Part shown: positions 6,924 through 13,424 of the stretch, in pieces
How positions within the stretch are numbered: the first letter of the stretch is position 1
Layout: each line of letters begins with the position of its first letter
DNA from: Burkholderiales bacterium
GTDB lineage: Bacteria; Pseudomonadota; Gammaproteobacteria; Burkholderiales; Casimicrobiaceae
Direction of reading: 5' to 3'
NCBI GenBank assembly: GCA_020845855.1
Contig: JADLEZ010000333.1
Coordinates: 1 to 35,638 of the forward strand
Length of the DNA stretch: 35,638 nt
Program-made: the position numbers and the translations under genes
Notes under the pieces: model-generated
Seen by the model: the letters and a program-made list of their open reading frames with translations, nothing else
Database searches by the model: none
Told to the model about the DNA's origin: nothing

Positions 6924-7660
6924 CCGTCGACGCCACCACCATCGTGGCGCTGTTCGGTGGTGATCACGACCTGACGCTGCGCTCGATGGACGTCGCGGCG
7001 CGCCTCGGTGTGGCGCACGCCCACGTAGTGGCGCGCATGGAGGAGCTCATCGATGGCGGCCATCTGGTCGGCGCGAAGGTGACCACCCTCGCCTCCGTCG
7101 ACGGCCGCGAGGTCGAGGCGCGCCTGGCGTGGGGTGCGCCGGTGGCAGCGAAGCCGGCGCCGAGTGAGCCGTCGGCGACGGCGCCCCCCAAGGAGCTGGA
7201 TCCCGAACGCGCGCGCCACCGCATCGCGCAGCACCTCGCGTCGGTGGGTATCTTGCAGTCGACGGAGAACATCGCCAGGGCGGTGGGACTGCCGGCGGCG
7301 CGCACCGCCTACCTCCTGCAATCGATGCTGCAGTTCGGCACCGTCGAGCGCCACGGTCGCGGCCACGGGATGCGCTGGTGCCGGCCGGGGTTGCAGGGCT
7401 GCACGCTGGCCGAGGTGATGGGTGCCGCGCCCAAGCCGGAGCCGAAGCGCTCGGCGCCACCGCCCGCGGGTGAGGACGCGGTTTCCACGCAACGGGTGGC
7501 GGCGGCGAAGTCGGCCGCGCTCGTGGTCGGGCTCTTCTCCGATGGGCACCTGGAGCTCGCCAATGGCGCCGAGCACCTGCGTCTTGCTCCGGACGACACG
7601 CGCATCCTCTGTGACTTCCTCGCGCGCTTTCGCAGTGGCGACGTGGAGGCCCGGCCGTGA
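6920..7660 (+). CDS. Tandem winged-helix protein, unknown role
   Basis: This 246-aa protein appears to have two helix-turn-helix modules. The first (about 1-55) contains LRSMDVAARLGVAHAHVVAR. The second (about 98-148) contains TENIARAVGLPAARTAYLLQ and a GTVERHGRGHGMRW wing. A Pro/Ala-rich linker joins the second to a small C-terminal domain (about 192-240: GLFSDGHLEL, then an LAPDDTRILCDFL helix). It probably binds DNA as a regulator or replication accessory factor. Genes on both sides overlap by 4 bases. The family was not identified. Confidence 0.77.
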   Translation: MTVDATTIVALFGGDHDLTLRSMDVAARLGVAHAHVVARMEELIDGGHLVGAKVTTLASVDGREVEARLAWGAPVAAKPAPSEPSATAPPKELDPERARHRIAQHLASVGILQSTENIARAVGLPAARTAYLLQSMLQFGTVERHGRGHGMRWCRPGLQGCTLAEVMGAAPKPEPKRSAPPPAGEDAVSTQRVAAAKSAALVVGLFSDGHLELANGAEHLRLAPDDTRILCDFLARFRSGDVEARP

Positions 7661-8241
7661 AGATGTCCTGCCCATCGTGTGGCTTCGTGGCCGACGGCGA
7701 AGCGTTCCTGGCCGAGCGGGCGAGCCTCGACGTGCTGGCCGCCGCCCTCACGCTGCCGGCGGCTCTCGCCGGGCCGCTCCTGCAGTACCTGCGACTCTTC
7801 CGGCCGCCGCAACGCGCGCTCACCGTCAAGCGTCTGGGTGCGCTCTTGGGCGAGCTCGTCGAGCCGATCAAGGCCGCGAAGATCGAGCGGCATGGGCGGG
7901 TGTGGCCGGCGCCGGTGAGCGCCTGGCAGTTCGCGCTGGAGGAGATCCTCGCCCGGCGCGACGCCGGCAAGCTCGTGCTGCCGCTGCGCAGTCACGGCTA
8001 CCTCTTCGAGGTGGTGGCGGCGCAGGCCAACGCCGCCGAAGCGCGCGGTGAGAGCCGACGCGAGGAGCAGCGGGCCGGGCGCACGCCGGTGGGCCGTCGC
8101 GCTCCGCAGCCGACGACGCCAGAAGGTGCGGTGGATGAGGTCCCCGCCCGCGACTACGCCGCGGCGCGGCAGGGCTTGCGCAGTCTCAAGGCGGTGCTGG
8201 CCGGCGTCGCCAGCAGCGCCGGGGCGCCCGATGCTGATTGA
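7657..8241 (+). CDS. CxxC-containing early protein of unknown function
   Basis: This 194-aa product starts at GTG 7657, overlapping the previous stop. An N-terminal CPSCG (residues 5-9) gives only half a zinc ribbon. A helical core follows (about 25-130), with YLRLFRPPQRALTVKRLG and an LPLRSHGYLFEVV strand. The C-terminal 60 residues are low-complexity linker plus a short helix. The core resembles unassigned proteins in early regions of Mu-like and lambdoid phages, where a replication or DNA-binding role is usually guessed. The next gene begins inside its last codons. Confidence 0.72.
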   Translation: MKMSCPSCGFVADGEAFLAERASLDVLAAALTLPAALAGPLLQYLRLFRPPQRALTVKRLGALLGELVEPIKAAKIERHGRVWPAPVSAWQFALEEILARRDAGKLVLPLRSHGYLFEVVAAQANAAEARGESRREEQRAGRTPVGRRAPQPTTPEGAVDEVPARDYAAARQGLRSLKAVLAGVASSAGAPDAD

Positions 8242-8452
8242 GCTCACCGAGCGCATCACCACGCACGGCGGGCGCAAGTTCGCTTTCCGTGCCGAGGACG
8301 TGGTGCTGGTGCGCCCGCTCGACGACGGCGGCGTCCTGGTACAGCTCGACTACGGCACGCCGCCCTGGCAGTTCCAGTGCGTCGAAGCCTATGCCGTGGC
8401 CGTCAAGAGCATCAACGACGCGCTGGCGGTGTACCTGACCGAGGAGGAGTGA
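8231..8452 (+). CDS. Small beta-rich protein, unknown
   Basis: This 73-aa protein begins at ATG 8231, overlapping the previous gene by 11 bases. It is mostly predicted beta strand (MLIELTERI, FAFRAEDVVLVRP, VLVQLDYG) with a C-terminal acidic helix. The pattern faintly recalls the small FlbD-like fold but is too weak for assignment. It sits in the uninterrupted early operon and is followed four bases later by a winged-helix gene. Confidence 0.7.
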   Translation: MLIELTERITTHGGRKFAFRAEDVVLVRPLDDGGVLVQLDYGTPPWQFQCVEAYAVAVKSINDALAVYLTEEE

Positions 8453-8456
8453 GGCC

Positions 8457-8798
8457 ATGAGCGAGATCGCGAACGAGCCCCTGACGGTGGGCCACTTCCT
8501 GCAAACTCTCGTCATCGAGCACAGCGGACAGGAGCACGGCATCCGCGCGATCGATCTCGCGGCCAAGCTCGGCATCAGCGAGCGCGAGGTGCGCCGGCTG
8601 TGCACGCAGTTGCGCATCGAGGGGCATCCGATCTGCGCGCATCCCGCGACCGGCTATTTCCTCGCCAAGGATCACGCCGAGCTGTGGTCGACCATCGAGT
8701 TCTTGCGCGATCGCGGGCTGCATCACCTGCAGATCGCCGCGCAGCTCGCGAAGGTGCCCCTCCCCGATTTCATCGGGCAGCAGAAGCTGCCCACCTGA
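8457..8798 (+). CDS. Winged-helix DNA-binding protein
   Basis: This 113-aa protein contains a classic helix-turn-helix (IRAIDLAAKLGISEREVRRL at about 29-48) followed by a wing (GHPICAHPATGYFLA). The HTH is of the replication-regulator or BirA-like kind. A C-terminal helix may mediate dimerisation. The start ATG 8457 follows GAGGAG (8443-8448) near the previous stop. It ends the compact 5544-8798 gene string; a 42-base gap follows. Confidence 0.77.
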   Translation: MSEIANEPLTVGHFLQTLVIEHSGQEHGIRAIDLAAKLGISEREVRRLCTQLRIEGHPICAHPATGYFLAKDHAELWSTIEFLRDRGLHHLQIAAQLAKVPLPDFIGQQKLPT

Positions 8799-8840
8799 CA
8801 TGTAGTCGGCACCCATCCCAACTCGTAAGGAGATCGTATC

Positions 8841-9302
8841 GTGGCAACGAACCAGCGGCCCAAGCCGCAGCTCATTCAGGCCGGCAATCAGGTGCCGGCG
8901 TCCCCGGACCTCGCCGCCTTGTGTCTCGACCTGTGGACCTTGAAGTGCGATATCGACTCGCAGCAGCAGGAGCTCGACGCGATGAAGGCGCGGGTGATCG
9001 AGCTCCTCGACGGCGAGGGCACCGTATTCGATGAGGGGACGTACCGCATCACGGTGGCGCCGCGGTCCTCGGTGGGCATCGCCGATGCTGCCGAGCTCGA
9101 GCGGCGGCTCGGGGATCGCTTCGCCGACCTCGTCACCCGGAAAGTCACGGTGTCGCCCAGCAAGAATCTGCTGGCGATCTTCGAGGACCCGTCGCATCCG
9201 GACTACGGACGGGTGCAGGACTGCCTCATCGTCAATTCGAGCGTCGTGCTGTCGATGCGGGCCGACGTCCCGAAGGATGCGAAGACCGCGCGCGCGGCGT
9301 AG
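8841..9302 (+). CDS. Coiled-coil early protein, Gp157/Gam-like architecture
   Basis: This 153-aa protein starts at GTG 8841, supported by AAGGAG at 8828-8833. A helical N-terminal half with heptad character (LDLWTLKCDIDSQQQELDAM, about 31-50) leads into a strand-rich half (TYRITVAPRSSVGI) and a conserved-looking VTRKVTVSPSKN segment. The architecture is like Gp157/Gam-type phage proteins, in which a long coiled coil precedes a small beta domain. Mu Gam protects DNA ends; similarity here is structural pattern only. It precedes the HU gene by 30 bases. Confidence 0.7.
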   Translation: MATNQRPKPQLIQAGNQVPASPDLAALCLDLWTLKCDIDSQQQELDAMKARVIELLDGEGTVFDEGTYRITVAPRSSVGIADAAELERRLGDRFADLVTRKVTVSPSKNLLAIFEDPSHPDYGRVQDCLIVNSSVVLSMRADVPKDAKTARAA

Positions 9303-9332
9303 CCGCTATTCAACCGAGAAGGAGACCCACAC

Positions 9333-9635
9333 ATGAACAAGCCCGACCTCGTAGCCGCCGCGGCCACCGCCGCCGGTGTCGACAAGAAGATTGTCGAGAA
9401 GGTGCTCGACGCGACGCTCGCCACCATCACCGGCGCGCTCGCCGCCCAGGAGGAGGTGAAGCTCGTCGGCTTCGGCATCTTCTCCGCCCGCAACCGACCC
9501 GCCCGTACCGGGCGCAACCCGGCGACCGGTGCGCCCATCAAGATCGCCGCCAGCGTGGCGCCGGCCTTCGTCGCCAGCGCGCTGTTGAAGACCGCAATCG
9601 CCAGCAAGGCGGCCCCCAAGAAGGTGAAGCGGTAG
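9333..9635 (+). CDS. Phage-encoded HU-family DNA-bending protein
   Basis: This 100-aa HU/IHF-fold protein shows the family landmarks: an N-terminal helical pair starting MNKPDLVAAAATAAGVDKK, the GFGIFSARNRPARTGRNP beta-arm entry (about 50-67), and a C-terminal helix. Mu transposition needs host HU at the left end and IHF at the enhancer; carrying its own HU may let this phage assemble transpososomes independently of host levels. GAAGGAGA (9319-9326) is its ribosome site. It is short of IHF-specific features, so HU-like is the better name. Confidence 0.92.
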   Translation: MNKPDLVAAAATAAGVDKKIVEKVLDATLATITGALAAQEEVKLVGFGIFSARNRPARTGRNPATGAPIKIAASVAPAFVASALLKTAIASKAAPKKVKR

Positions 9636-9708
9636 GAGGCTCGCCAGATCGCCTGCTCACGCGGGCGATCGAGCGAGGCCACTGCCGGCCGCGAGCGAGG
9701 AGGACAGC

Positions 9709-9927
9709 ATGGCAAGCAGCGTTGCACTGACGATCCAGGTCTATCGCGATGTCGCCGGCGAGTGGCGGTGGCGCGGCCGGGCGAAGAACGGGCGCAGCGT
9801 GATCGAGGGCGGGGAAGGCTACAAGAACCGGACCGACCTCGAGGCGGTGATCAAGGCGATCCAGTGGGCATTTGAGACGCGCAATTTCCGCATCCAGCGC
9901 CAGCGCGCCGCGGCAGTGAAGGCGTGA
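9709..9927 (+). CDS. DUF1508 (YegP-like) small protein
   Basis: This 72-aa protein fits the DUF1508 pattern: an aromatic strand pair with YRDVAGEWRWRGRAKNGR (about 12-29) and EGGEGYKNRTDLEAVIKAI (33-51), where the family has GEWRW, NG and EGY. The family's biochemical role is unknown; it is widespread in bacteria and phages. GAGGAGGA at 9697-9704 is a strong ribosome site for ATG 9709. The 73-base gap upstream carries no gene. Confidence 0.85.
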   Translation: MASSVALTIQVYRDVAGEWRWRGRAKNGRSVIEGGEGYKNRTDLEAVIKAIQWAFETRNFRIQRQRAAAVKA

Positions 9928-9930
9928 GCG

Positions 9931-10218
9931 GTGATGCGACGCATCGACGTCACGCTCTCCCCCGCCGAGCTCGAAGCCGCGGCGAGCCCGTTCCTGGCGC
10001 TCATTCAACAGCAGATTGCCGCTGGCGTGCCCTACGACAAGCTCGTCGTGGCCCTGGGCTTCGTGCTCGGCACGGCGCTCGGCGTGCGCGGCATTCGCAT
10101 CGACGGTACGGCGCCCGTCGCCGGCCAGCTCGATGCGGTGCTCCAGGGGCACATCCACGGGGCGACGCGGCTCGCCCTCTACAACGCCGGGCAGCCTGCC
10201 CCCACCTCCGCGCCATGA
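9931..10218 (+). CDS. Small helical protein upstream of gp16
   Basis: This 95-aa protein may begin at GTG 9931 or at the adjacent ATG 9934; the difference is one residue. The sequence is amphipathic and helical, with a conserved-looking DKLVVALGFVLGTALGVRGI middle (about 37-56) that is hydrophobic but probably too short and polar-edged to be a membrane anchor. It overlaps the gp16-like gene by ATGA. Family not recognised. Confidence 0.68.
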   Translation: MMRRIDVTLSPAELEAAASPFLALIQQQIAAGVPYDKLVVALGFVLGTALGVRGIRIDGTAPVAGQLDAVLQGHIHGATRLALYNAGQPAPTSAP

Positions 10219-10652
10219 AGACCGCGACCCCCAACGCGCGCAATGCCGAACTCGCGCGCATTCACATCGCGAAGGCGCAACTCGGCCTTGCCGACGACAC
10301 CTATCGGGCCACCATTCGGGGGATCTCCAACCAGCGCACCGACTCGGCGAAGGATCTCGACTATGGCGAGCGGGCCAAGCTTCTCGAGCACCTGCGGCGG
10401 CTGGGTTTTCGCGACCGCGGCGCGTTGCCGTCGCGGCAAGCGGCCGCGGCCAAGCAGGCGCTGATCGACAAGATTCACGCCCATCTCGCGACGGCGAGCC
10501 GGCCCTGGGCGTACGCCGATGGCATGGCGCGGCGCATGTTTCGCATCGAGCGCGTGGACTGGCTCACCCCGCAGCAACTGCACAAGCTGGTGGCGGCCTT
10601 CGAGTACGACGCCAAGCGCCGGGCCCGCAAGGCGGCGGAGGTCGGCGCGTGA
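10215..10652 (+). CDS. Mu gp16-like protein (DUF1018)
   Basis: This 145-aa protein matches the gp16/GemA-type DUF1018 family. Features are an N-terminal helix with IHIAKAQLGLADDTYRATI (about 16-34), the TDSAKDL segment, and a C-terminal block with WAYADGMARRMF and a WLTPQQLHKLVAAFEYD helix. GemA in Mu modulates host gene expression and DNA supercoiling, and the family is a signature of Mu-like early/middle regions, nearly always next to mor. The gene is coupled by 4-base overlaps to its neighbours on both sides. Confidence 0.92.
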   Translation: MKTATPNARNAELARIHIAKAQLGLADDTYRATIRGISNQRTDSAKDLDYGERAKLLEHLRRLGFRDRGALPSRQAAAAKQALIDKIHAHLATASRPWAYADGMARRMFRIERVDWLTPQQLHKLVAAFEYDAKRRARKAAEVGA

Positions 10653-11056
10653 CGGCGGTCGAGGCGAACCTCGACGAGCTGCCCGCCGGAATGCGCGACC
10701 TGGTCGCGCTCATCGGCTTGCGCCCGGCGTTAAAGCTGGTCGATGCCTTCGGCGGTATAACGCTGCCGATCCCGAAGGGCGATGCCGCCCGTGGCGTGGT
10801 GCGCCGGGAGAGTCTCATCGAGGTCATCGGCGTGCGCGCCACCGAGTTGCTGATCGACACTTACGGCGGCGATCGTCTGTACGTGCCGTCGTGCCGGGCG
10901 GCGATGCTGCAATTGCGCGATCGCGAGATCTGTGCACAATATGGGGCGGGCGTCGGGGTCGCCGAGCTCGCCATCAAGTACCGCCTCTCCGATCGACACA
11001 TCTGGTCGATCCTGAAGAAGACCGACGTCAGCAGTCCGCAGGCGTCCCTCTTCTAG
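10649..11056 (+). CDS. mor: Mor-type transcription activator (Mor/C family)
   Basis: This 135-aa regulator starts at GTG 10649, overlapping gp16. It has the Mor/C layout. An N-terminal dimerisation domain contains LPAGMRDLVALIGLRPALKL. A strand segment with GGDRLYVPSCR follows. The C-terminal HTH has REICAQYGAGVGVAELAIKY and a recognition helix SDRHIWSILKK (to about residue 125). In Mu, Mor activates the middle promoter and its relative C activates late promoters. Only one family member exists here, so it may do both jobs, with its target just downstream. Confidence 0.93.
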   Translation: MTAVEANLDELPAGMRDLVALIGLRPALKLVDAFGGITLPIPKGDAARGVVRRESLIEVIGVRATELLIDTYGGDRLYVPSCRAAMLQLRDREICAQYGAGVGVAELAIKYRLSDRHIWSILKKTDVSSPQASLF

Positions 11057-11116
11057 CCTCGCCCCTGAATTCGTTCAGTCCTGCATCGCGCGCGCGATGC
11101 GTGGGACGCTTGCGGC
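11057..11116 (+). promoter_or_regulatory. Candidate late promoter region with 18-bp perfect palindrome
   Basis: Between the activator gene and the lysis block lie CTGAA-TTCG-TTCAG (11065-11078) and a perfect palindrome GCATCGCGCGCGCGATGC (11083-11100). Mor/C proteins bind dyads just upstream of weak promoters, so this is the natural place for an activated late promoter. The palindrome could instead act as a hairpin in the transcript. No clear -10 was found. Confidence 0.45.
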
Positions 11117-11296
11117 ATGTCGGCGCCACGCGAAGACCGCTGCGGTACCTGTGCGAACTGTGCCCGGGTGGGTGAGCCGGAGGCGAAAGGCGCCCTTCTG
11201 CACCGTTGCCAGTACTTGCCGCAATGGCGCTACGTCGGGCTCAACGCGGGCTGCGCCTTGGTGCCGTCTCGCTATCAAGCGGCGAGAGGGTCATGA
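11117..11296 (+). CDS. Small cysteine-rich protein
   Basis: This 59-aa product begins at ATG 11117. It carries CGTCANC at residues 9-15, a Cys within LLHRCQYLPQW and another within NAGCALVP, five cysteines in all. That spacing suggests metal binding. Its stop overlaps the holin ATG by 4 bases, which supports real translation and coupling. Similar tiny Cys-rich genes precede the lysis cassette in several Mu-like phages of GC-rich proteobacteria; no function is known. Confidence 0.72.
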   Translation: MSAPREDRCGTCANCARVGEPEAKGALLHRCQYLPQWRYVGLNAGCALVPSRYQAARGS

Positions 11297-11745
11297 ACGA
11301 GTTGCACGAAGTCTTCATCTGGTTCTGGGCGGCGGCGGTCGCCGTGACGCTGGTGGGCCTGGGCATGTGGGTCTATCGCCTGGCCACCCATCGCGACGAC
11401 GCGCCGGCGCCGGCCGTCGATGGCGACACGGCGGCGGGCTTCGTCGAGAACGTCCACAGCGTGTTGCTGCCGATGCCGCCGGCCAGGTGGCGGATGCTGG
11501 GCATCGCCGTGGTGACCGTCCTGCTCACGGTGTCGATCTTCTACGTCGCCCGTCAACAGATCGGGGTGCTGGTCTACAAGCAGGTGCTGATCACCCAGGC
11601 GGTGCTCCTGGGCTACCTGGCCGACCGGGCGGCCTTCCCCTATTCGCGGCCGCACGCATTCCCGGCGGAGCTGCGCTGGCGCTACGAGTGGCGACGCATG
11701 GGCCTCATCTGTGCCGCGATGCTGGCTTCGGCGTGGGGGGCCTGA
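11293..11745 (+). CDS. Putative holin
   Basis: This 150-aa membrane protein has three hydrophobic segments: about residues 6-30 (VFIWFWAAAVAVTLVGLGMW), 72-90 (MLGIAVVTVLLTVSIFYVA) and a C-terminal one near 135-149. A periplasmic or cytoplasmic loop separates the first two. It fits the putative holin group found before lytic transglycosylases in Mu-like phages. Such proteins permeabilise the inner membrane to release endolysin. TGATG links its stop to the endolysin start. Confidence 0.83.
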   Translation: MNELHEVFIWFWAAAVAVTLVGLGMWVYRLATHRDDAPAPAVDGDTAAGFVENVHSVLLPMPPARWRMLGIAVVTVLLTVSIFYVARQQIGVLVYKQVLITQAVLLGYLADRAAFPYSRPHAFPAELRWRYEWRRMGLICAAMLASAWGA

Positions 11746-12368
11746 TGGCGCTGTCGCGATTCTTCGCGGGCTTCCTGCTGGGGATGCTGCTGTGCGCGCT
11801 TGCGCTGCAGGTGGCGGCCCAGATCCCGACCGAAGCGGAGCGCTGGCGCAATACGCTGACGCGCAATGCGCGCATGGAGTTGGGTCTCGAGGCGCCGGTG
11901 GCGATGCTCGCCGCTCAGGTGCATCAGGAATCGGGCTGGCGACCCGATGCGCGCTCGTACGTGGGGGCGCTCGGCATGAGCCAGTTCATGCCGGCCACCG
12001 CCACTTGGCTCGCCGGCGCCTACGAACATCTGGGGCCTGCCGATCCGCTCAATCCGGTGTGGGCCTTGCGCGGCATGGTGGTGTACGACGGGCACCTCTT
12101 CGACCGGGTGCGTGCGGCCAACGTGTGCGAGCGCTGGGCGAAGGCGCTGTCCGCCTACAACGGCGGCTTGGGCTACATCGCCAAGGATGAGCGGCTCGCG
12201 AAGTCCAAGGGGCTCGATCCGTTGCGCTGGTTCGGCCACGTCGAAACGGTCAACGCGGTGCGCCGGCCCAGCGCCTGGCAGGAGAACCGTGGCTATCCGC
12301 GGCGCATCCTGCGCGAGCTCGAACCGCGTTACATCGCCGCCGGCTGGGGGATGGGCGCATGCCGATAG
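11745..12368 (+). CDS. Endolysin, SLT-type lytic transglycosylase
   Basis: This 207-aa enzyme cleaves peptidoglycan between MurNAc and GlcNAc, forming 1,6-anhydro ends. The N-terminal hydrophobic stretch (about 5-25) ends in AAQ and acts as a signal peptide or signal-anchor. The SLT domain follows, with catalytic Glu62 in VHQESGW, then GALGMSQFMPATATWLA (about 75-91) and SAYNGGLGYI (about 138-147), the classic SLT motifs. An export signal means it may not depend wholly on the holin for access. The start is coupled to the holin stop. Confidence 0.93.
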   Translation: MALSRFFAGFLLGMLLCALALQVAAQIPTEAERWRNTLTRNARMELGLEAPVAMLAAQVHQESGWRPDARSYVGALGMSQFMPATATWLAGAYEHLGPADPLNPVWALRGMVVYDGHLFDRVRAANVCERWAKALSAYNGGLGYIAKDERLAKSKGLDPLRWFGHVETVNAVRRPSAWQENRGYPRRILRELEPRYIAAGWGMGACR

Positions 12369-12757
12369 TGCTGCTCATCGGCGCCATCGTGCTGGCGGTG
12401 GTGGTGGCGGCCGGTGGCGGGCTCGCCATCGGCTATCAGTGGGGCGCCGGGCAATGCGCCCAGATCGCGCAAAAGCGGGTCGTCGCGGTCGAGAAGGCGA
12501 AGGCGGCGGTGGCGGCAACCGACCAGAAGGCCGCGGCGCGCCTGGCCGTCGACGATGCCACCCGCGAAAGTCACTTCCAAGGAGTCCGGCGTGAGTTCAC
12601 CGCGCAAATGGATGCGAAACCTGATCTGGCCGCTCGTGAGTGCCTCGATGCTGACGTCCTGCGCCTCATTAACGCAGATCGAGCCGGTGCAGTACCCGCC
12701 GCTCGACCCGAGCCTCACCCAGCCGTGCCCGCCGCTGGCGCCGGTGGCGGACGGTAA
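12359..12757 (+). CDS. Rz: Rz-like inner-membrane spanin (i-spanin)
   Basis: This 132-aa protein has an N-terminal membrane anchor (IVLLIGAIVLAVVVAAGGGL, about 3-22), then an Ala/Lys-rich helical region with coiled-coil character (VVAVEKAKAAVAATDQKAAA, about 41-60) reaching into the periplasm. The C-terminal 30 residues are Ala/Pro-rich, where the reading frame is shared with the embedded o-spanin gene. The position right after endolysin and the overlapping Rz1 identify it. It overlaps the endolysin gene by 10 bases. Confidence 0.86.
   Translation: MPIVLLIGAIVLAVVVAAGGGLAIGYQWGAGQCAQIAQKRVVAVEKAKAAVAATDQKAAARLAVDDATRESHFQGVRREFTAQMDAKPDLAARECLDADVLRLINADRAGAVPAARPEPHPAVPAAGAGGGR
12579..12584 (+). 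promoter_or_regulatory. Shine-Dalgarno AAGGAG that sets the Rz1 GTG start
   Basis: AAGGAG ends six bases before GTG 12591, inside the Rz coding sequence. This favours GTG 12591 over the in-frame ATG at 12555 as the start of Rz1. Confidence 0.7.
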
Positions 12758-12887
12758 GGCGGCGACCTTGGCGCGGGCGCTCATCGACGATGCGCAAGCC
12801 TACCGGGCCTGCGCCGATCGCCATCGGCGGCTGGTGGAGGTGGCGCAGTTCCGGCGGACCTTGAAGGAGATCGAACATGCGCAGTGA
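12591..12887 (+). CDS. Rz1: Rz1-like outer-membrane lipoprotein spanin (o-spanin), nested in Rz
   Basis: This 98-aa lipoprotein is encoded in another frame within and beyond Rz. It has a basic start, a hydrophobic stretch and the lipobox LTSC with lipidated Cys24, followed by a proline-rich segment (PVQYPPLDPSLTQPCPPLAP). This is the hallmark of Rz1 proteins. It continues into a helical tail longer than lambda Rz1. Together with Rz it would fuse inner and outer membranes in the last lysis step. GTG 12591 is preferred for its AAGGAG at 12579-12584. Its end overlaps the next lipoprotein gene by 11 bases. Confidence 0.9.
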   Translation: MSSPRKWMRNLIWPLVSASMLTSCASLTQIEPVQYPPLDPSLTQPCPPLAPVADGKAATLARALIDDAQAYRACADRHRRLVEVAQFRRTLKEIEHAQ

Positions 12888-13176
12888 AGACGGATGGTGT
12901 GCCGCGCGGATCACCTTGTTGCTGGCCGTCGCGATCGCTCTGGTGGTGCTTGGCGGTTGCGCCAACGTGCAGAGCAAGGATTACGCGGCGTACCTGGCGG
13001 CATCGCAGAGCGCGGCCAGCAAGGCCGCCGAGCCGGTGTTGCGCATCCGCGCGCAGCCTGGACAGACGATCGAATTCCGCGGGGTCGAGGTGCTCGAAAT
13101 CTACGCGCCGGCGGCCGGCAATCCGGCGACGGCGATCGCCCCGCCGGCGGCGGTCACCAGCAAGGGGCGGGAGTAG
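12877..13176 (+). CDS. Small lipoprotein adjacent to spanins
   Basis: This 99-aa protein has a signal peptide (residues about 10-27) ending in the lipobox LGGC with Cys28, then a helical NVQSKDYAAYLAASQSAA segment and a strand-rich tail with RAQPGQTIEFRGVEVLEIYA. AAGGAG at 12864-12869 supports ATG 12877. Its position beside Rz1 suggests an envelope role in lysis or lysogenic conversion, but it is not itself a spanin by sequence. Confidence 0.8.
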   Translation: MRSEDGWCAARITLLLAVAIALVVLGGCANVQSKDYAAYLAASQSAASKAAEPVLRIRAQPGQTIEFRGVEVLEIYAPAAGNPATAIAPPAAVTSKGRE

Positions 13177-13178
13177 CC

Positions 13179-13403
13179 ATGCACGACGGTCAGTCCACGA
13201 GTCACGCCTACTACGACTTCGACCAGGCCACGATCGATCTTGCCAAGGAGATCCTGGCGCACGCCGAGGCGGCCCGCGACCTTCTCGACGCGCTGGCGGC
13301 ACATCCGGGGTCGAGCCTGCGCTGTCTTGACGTCGCGCGCACCAGTCTGCAGCGCGGCTTCAACGCGGCGGCGCGGGCGATCACCGTCGCCACCACATCA
13401 TGA
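13179..13403 (+). CDS. Acb2-like small helical protein, putative anti-CBASS cyclic-nucleotide sponge
   Basis: This 74-aa protein begins with a Tyr pair (HAYYDF), then two long helices. The second half follows a pattern I associate with the Acb2 family: a Gly loop, an Arg, an A-R-T-x-L-Q-x-G-F turn (RTSLQRGFNAAARAI, about 54-68) and a hydrophobic end. Acb2 proteins, known from T4-like phages and from B3-like transposable phages such as PaMx33, bind cyclic di- and trinucleotides and block CBASS effectors. The gene lies in the accessory pocket between lysis and terminase genes. The match is by pattern recall, not alignment, so it is provisional. It could also be an unrelated helical hairpin. Confidence 0.62.
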   Translation: MHDGQSTSHAYYDFDQATIDLAKEILAHAEAARDLLDALAAHPGSSLRCLDVARTSLQRGFNAAARAITVATTS

Positions 13404-13424
13404 CCTTGGCGGGCTCGTGAACGC

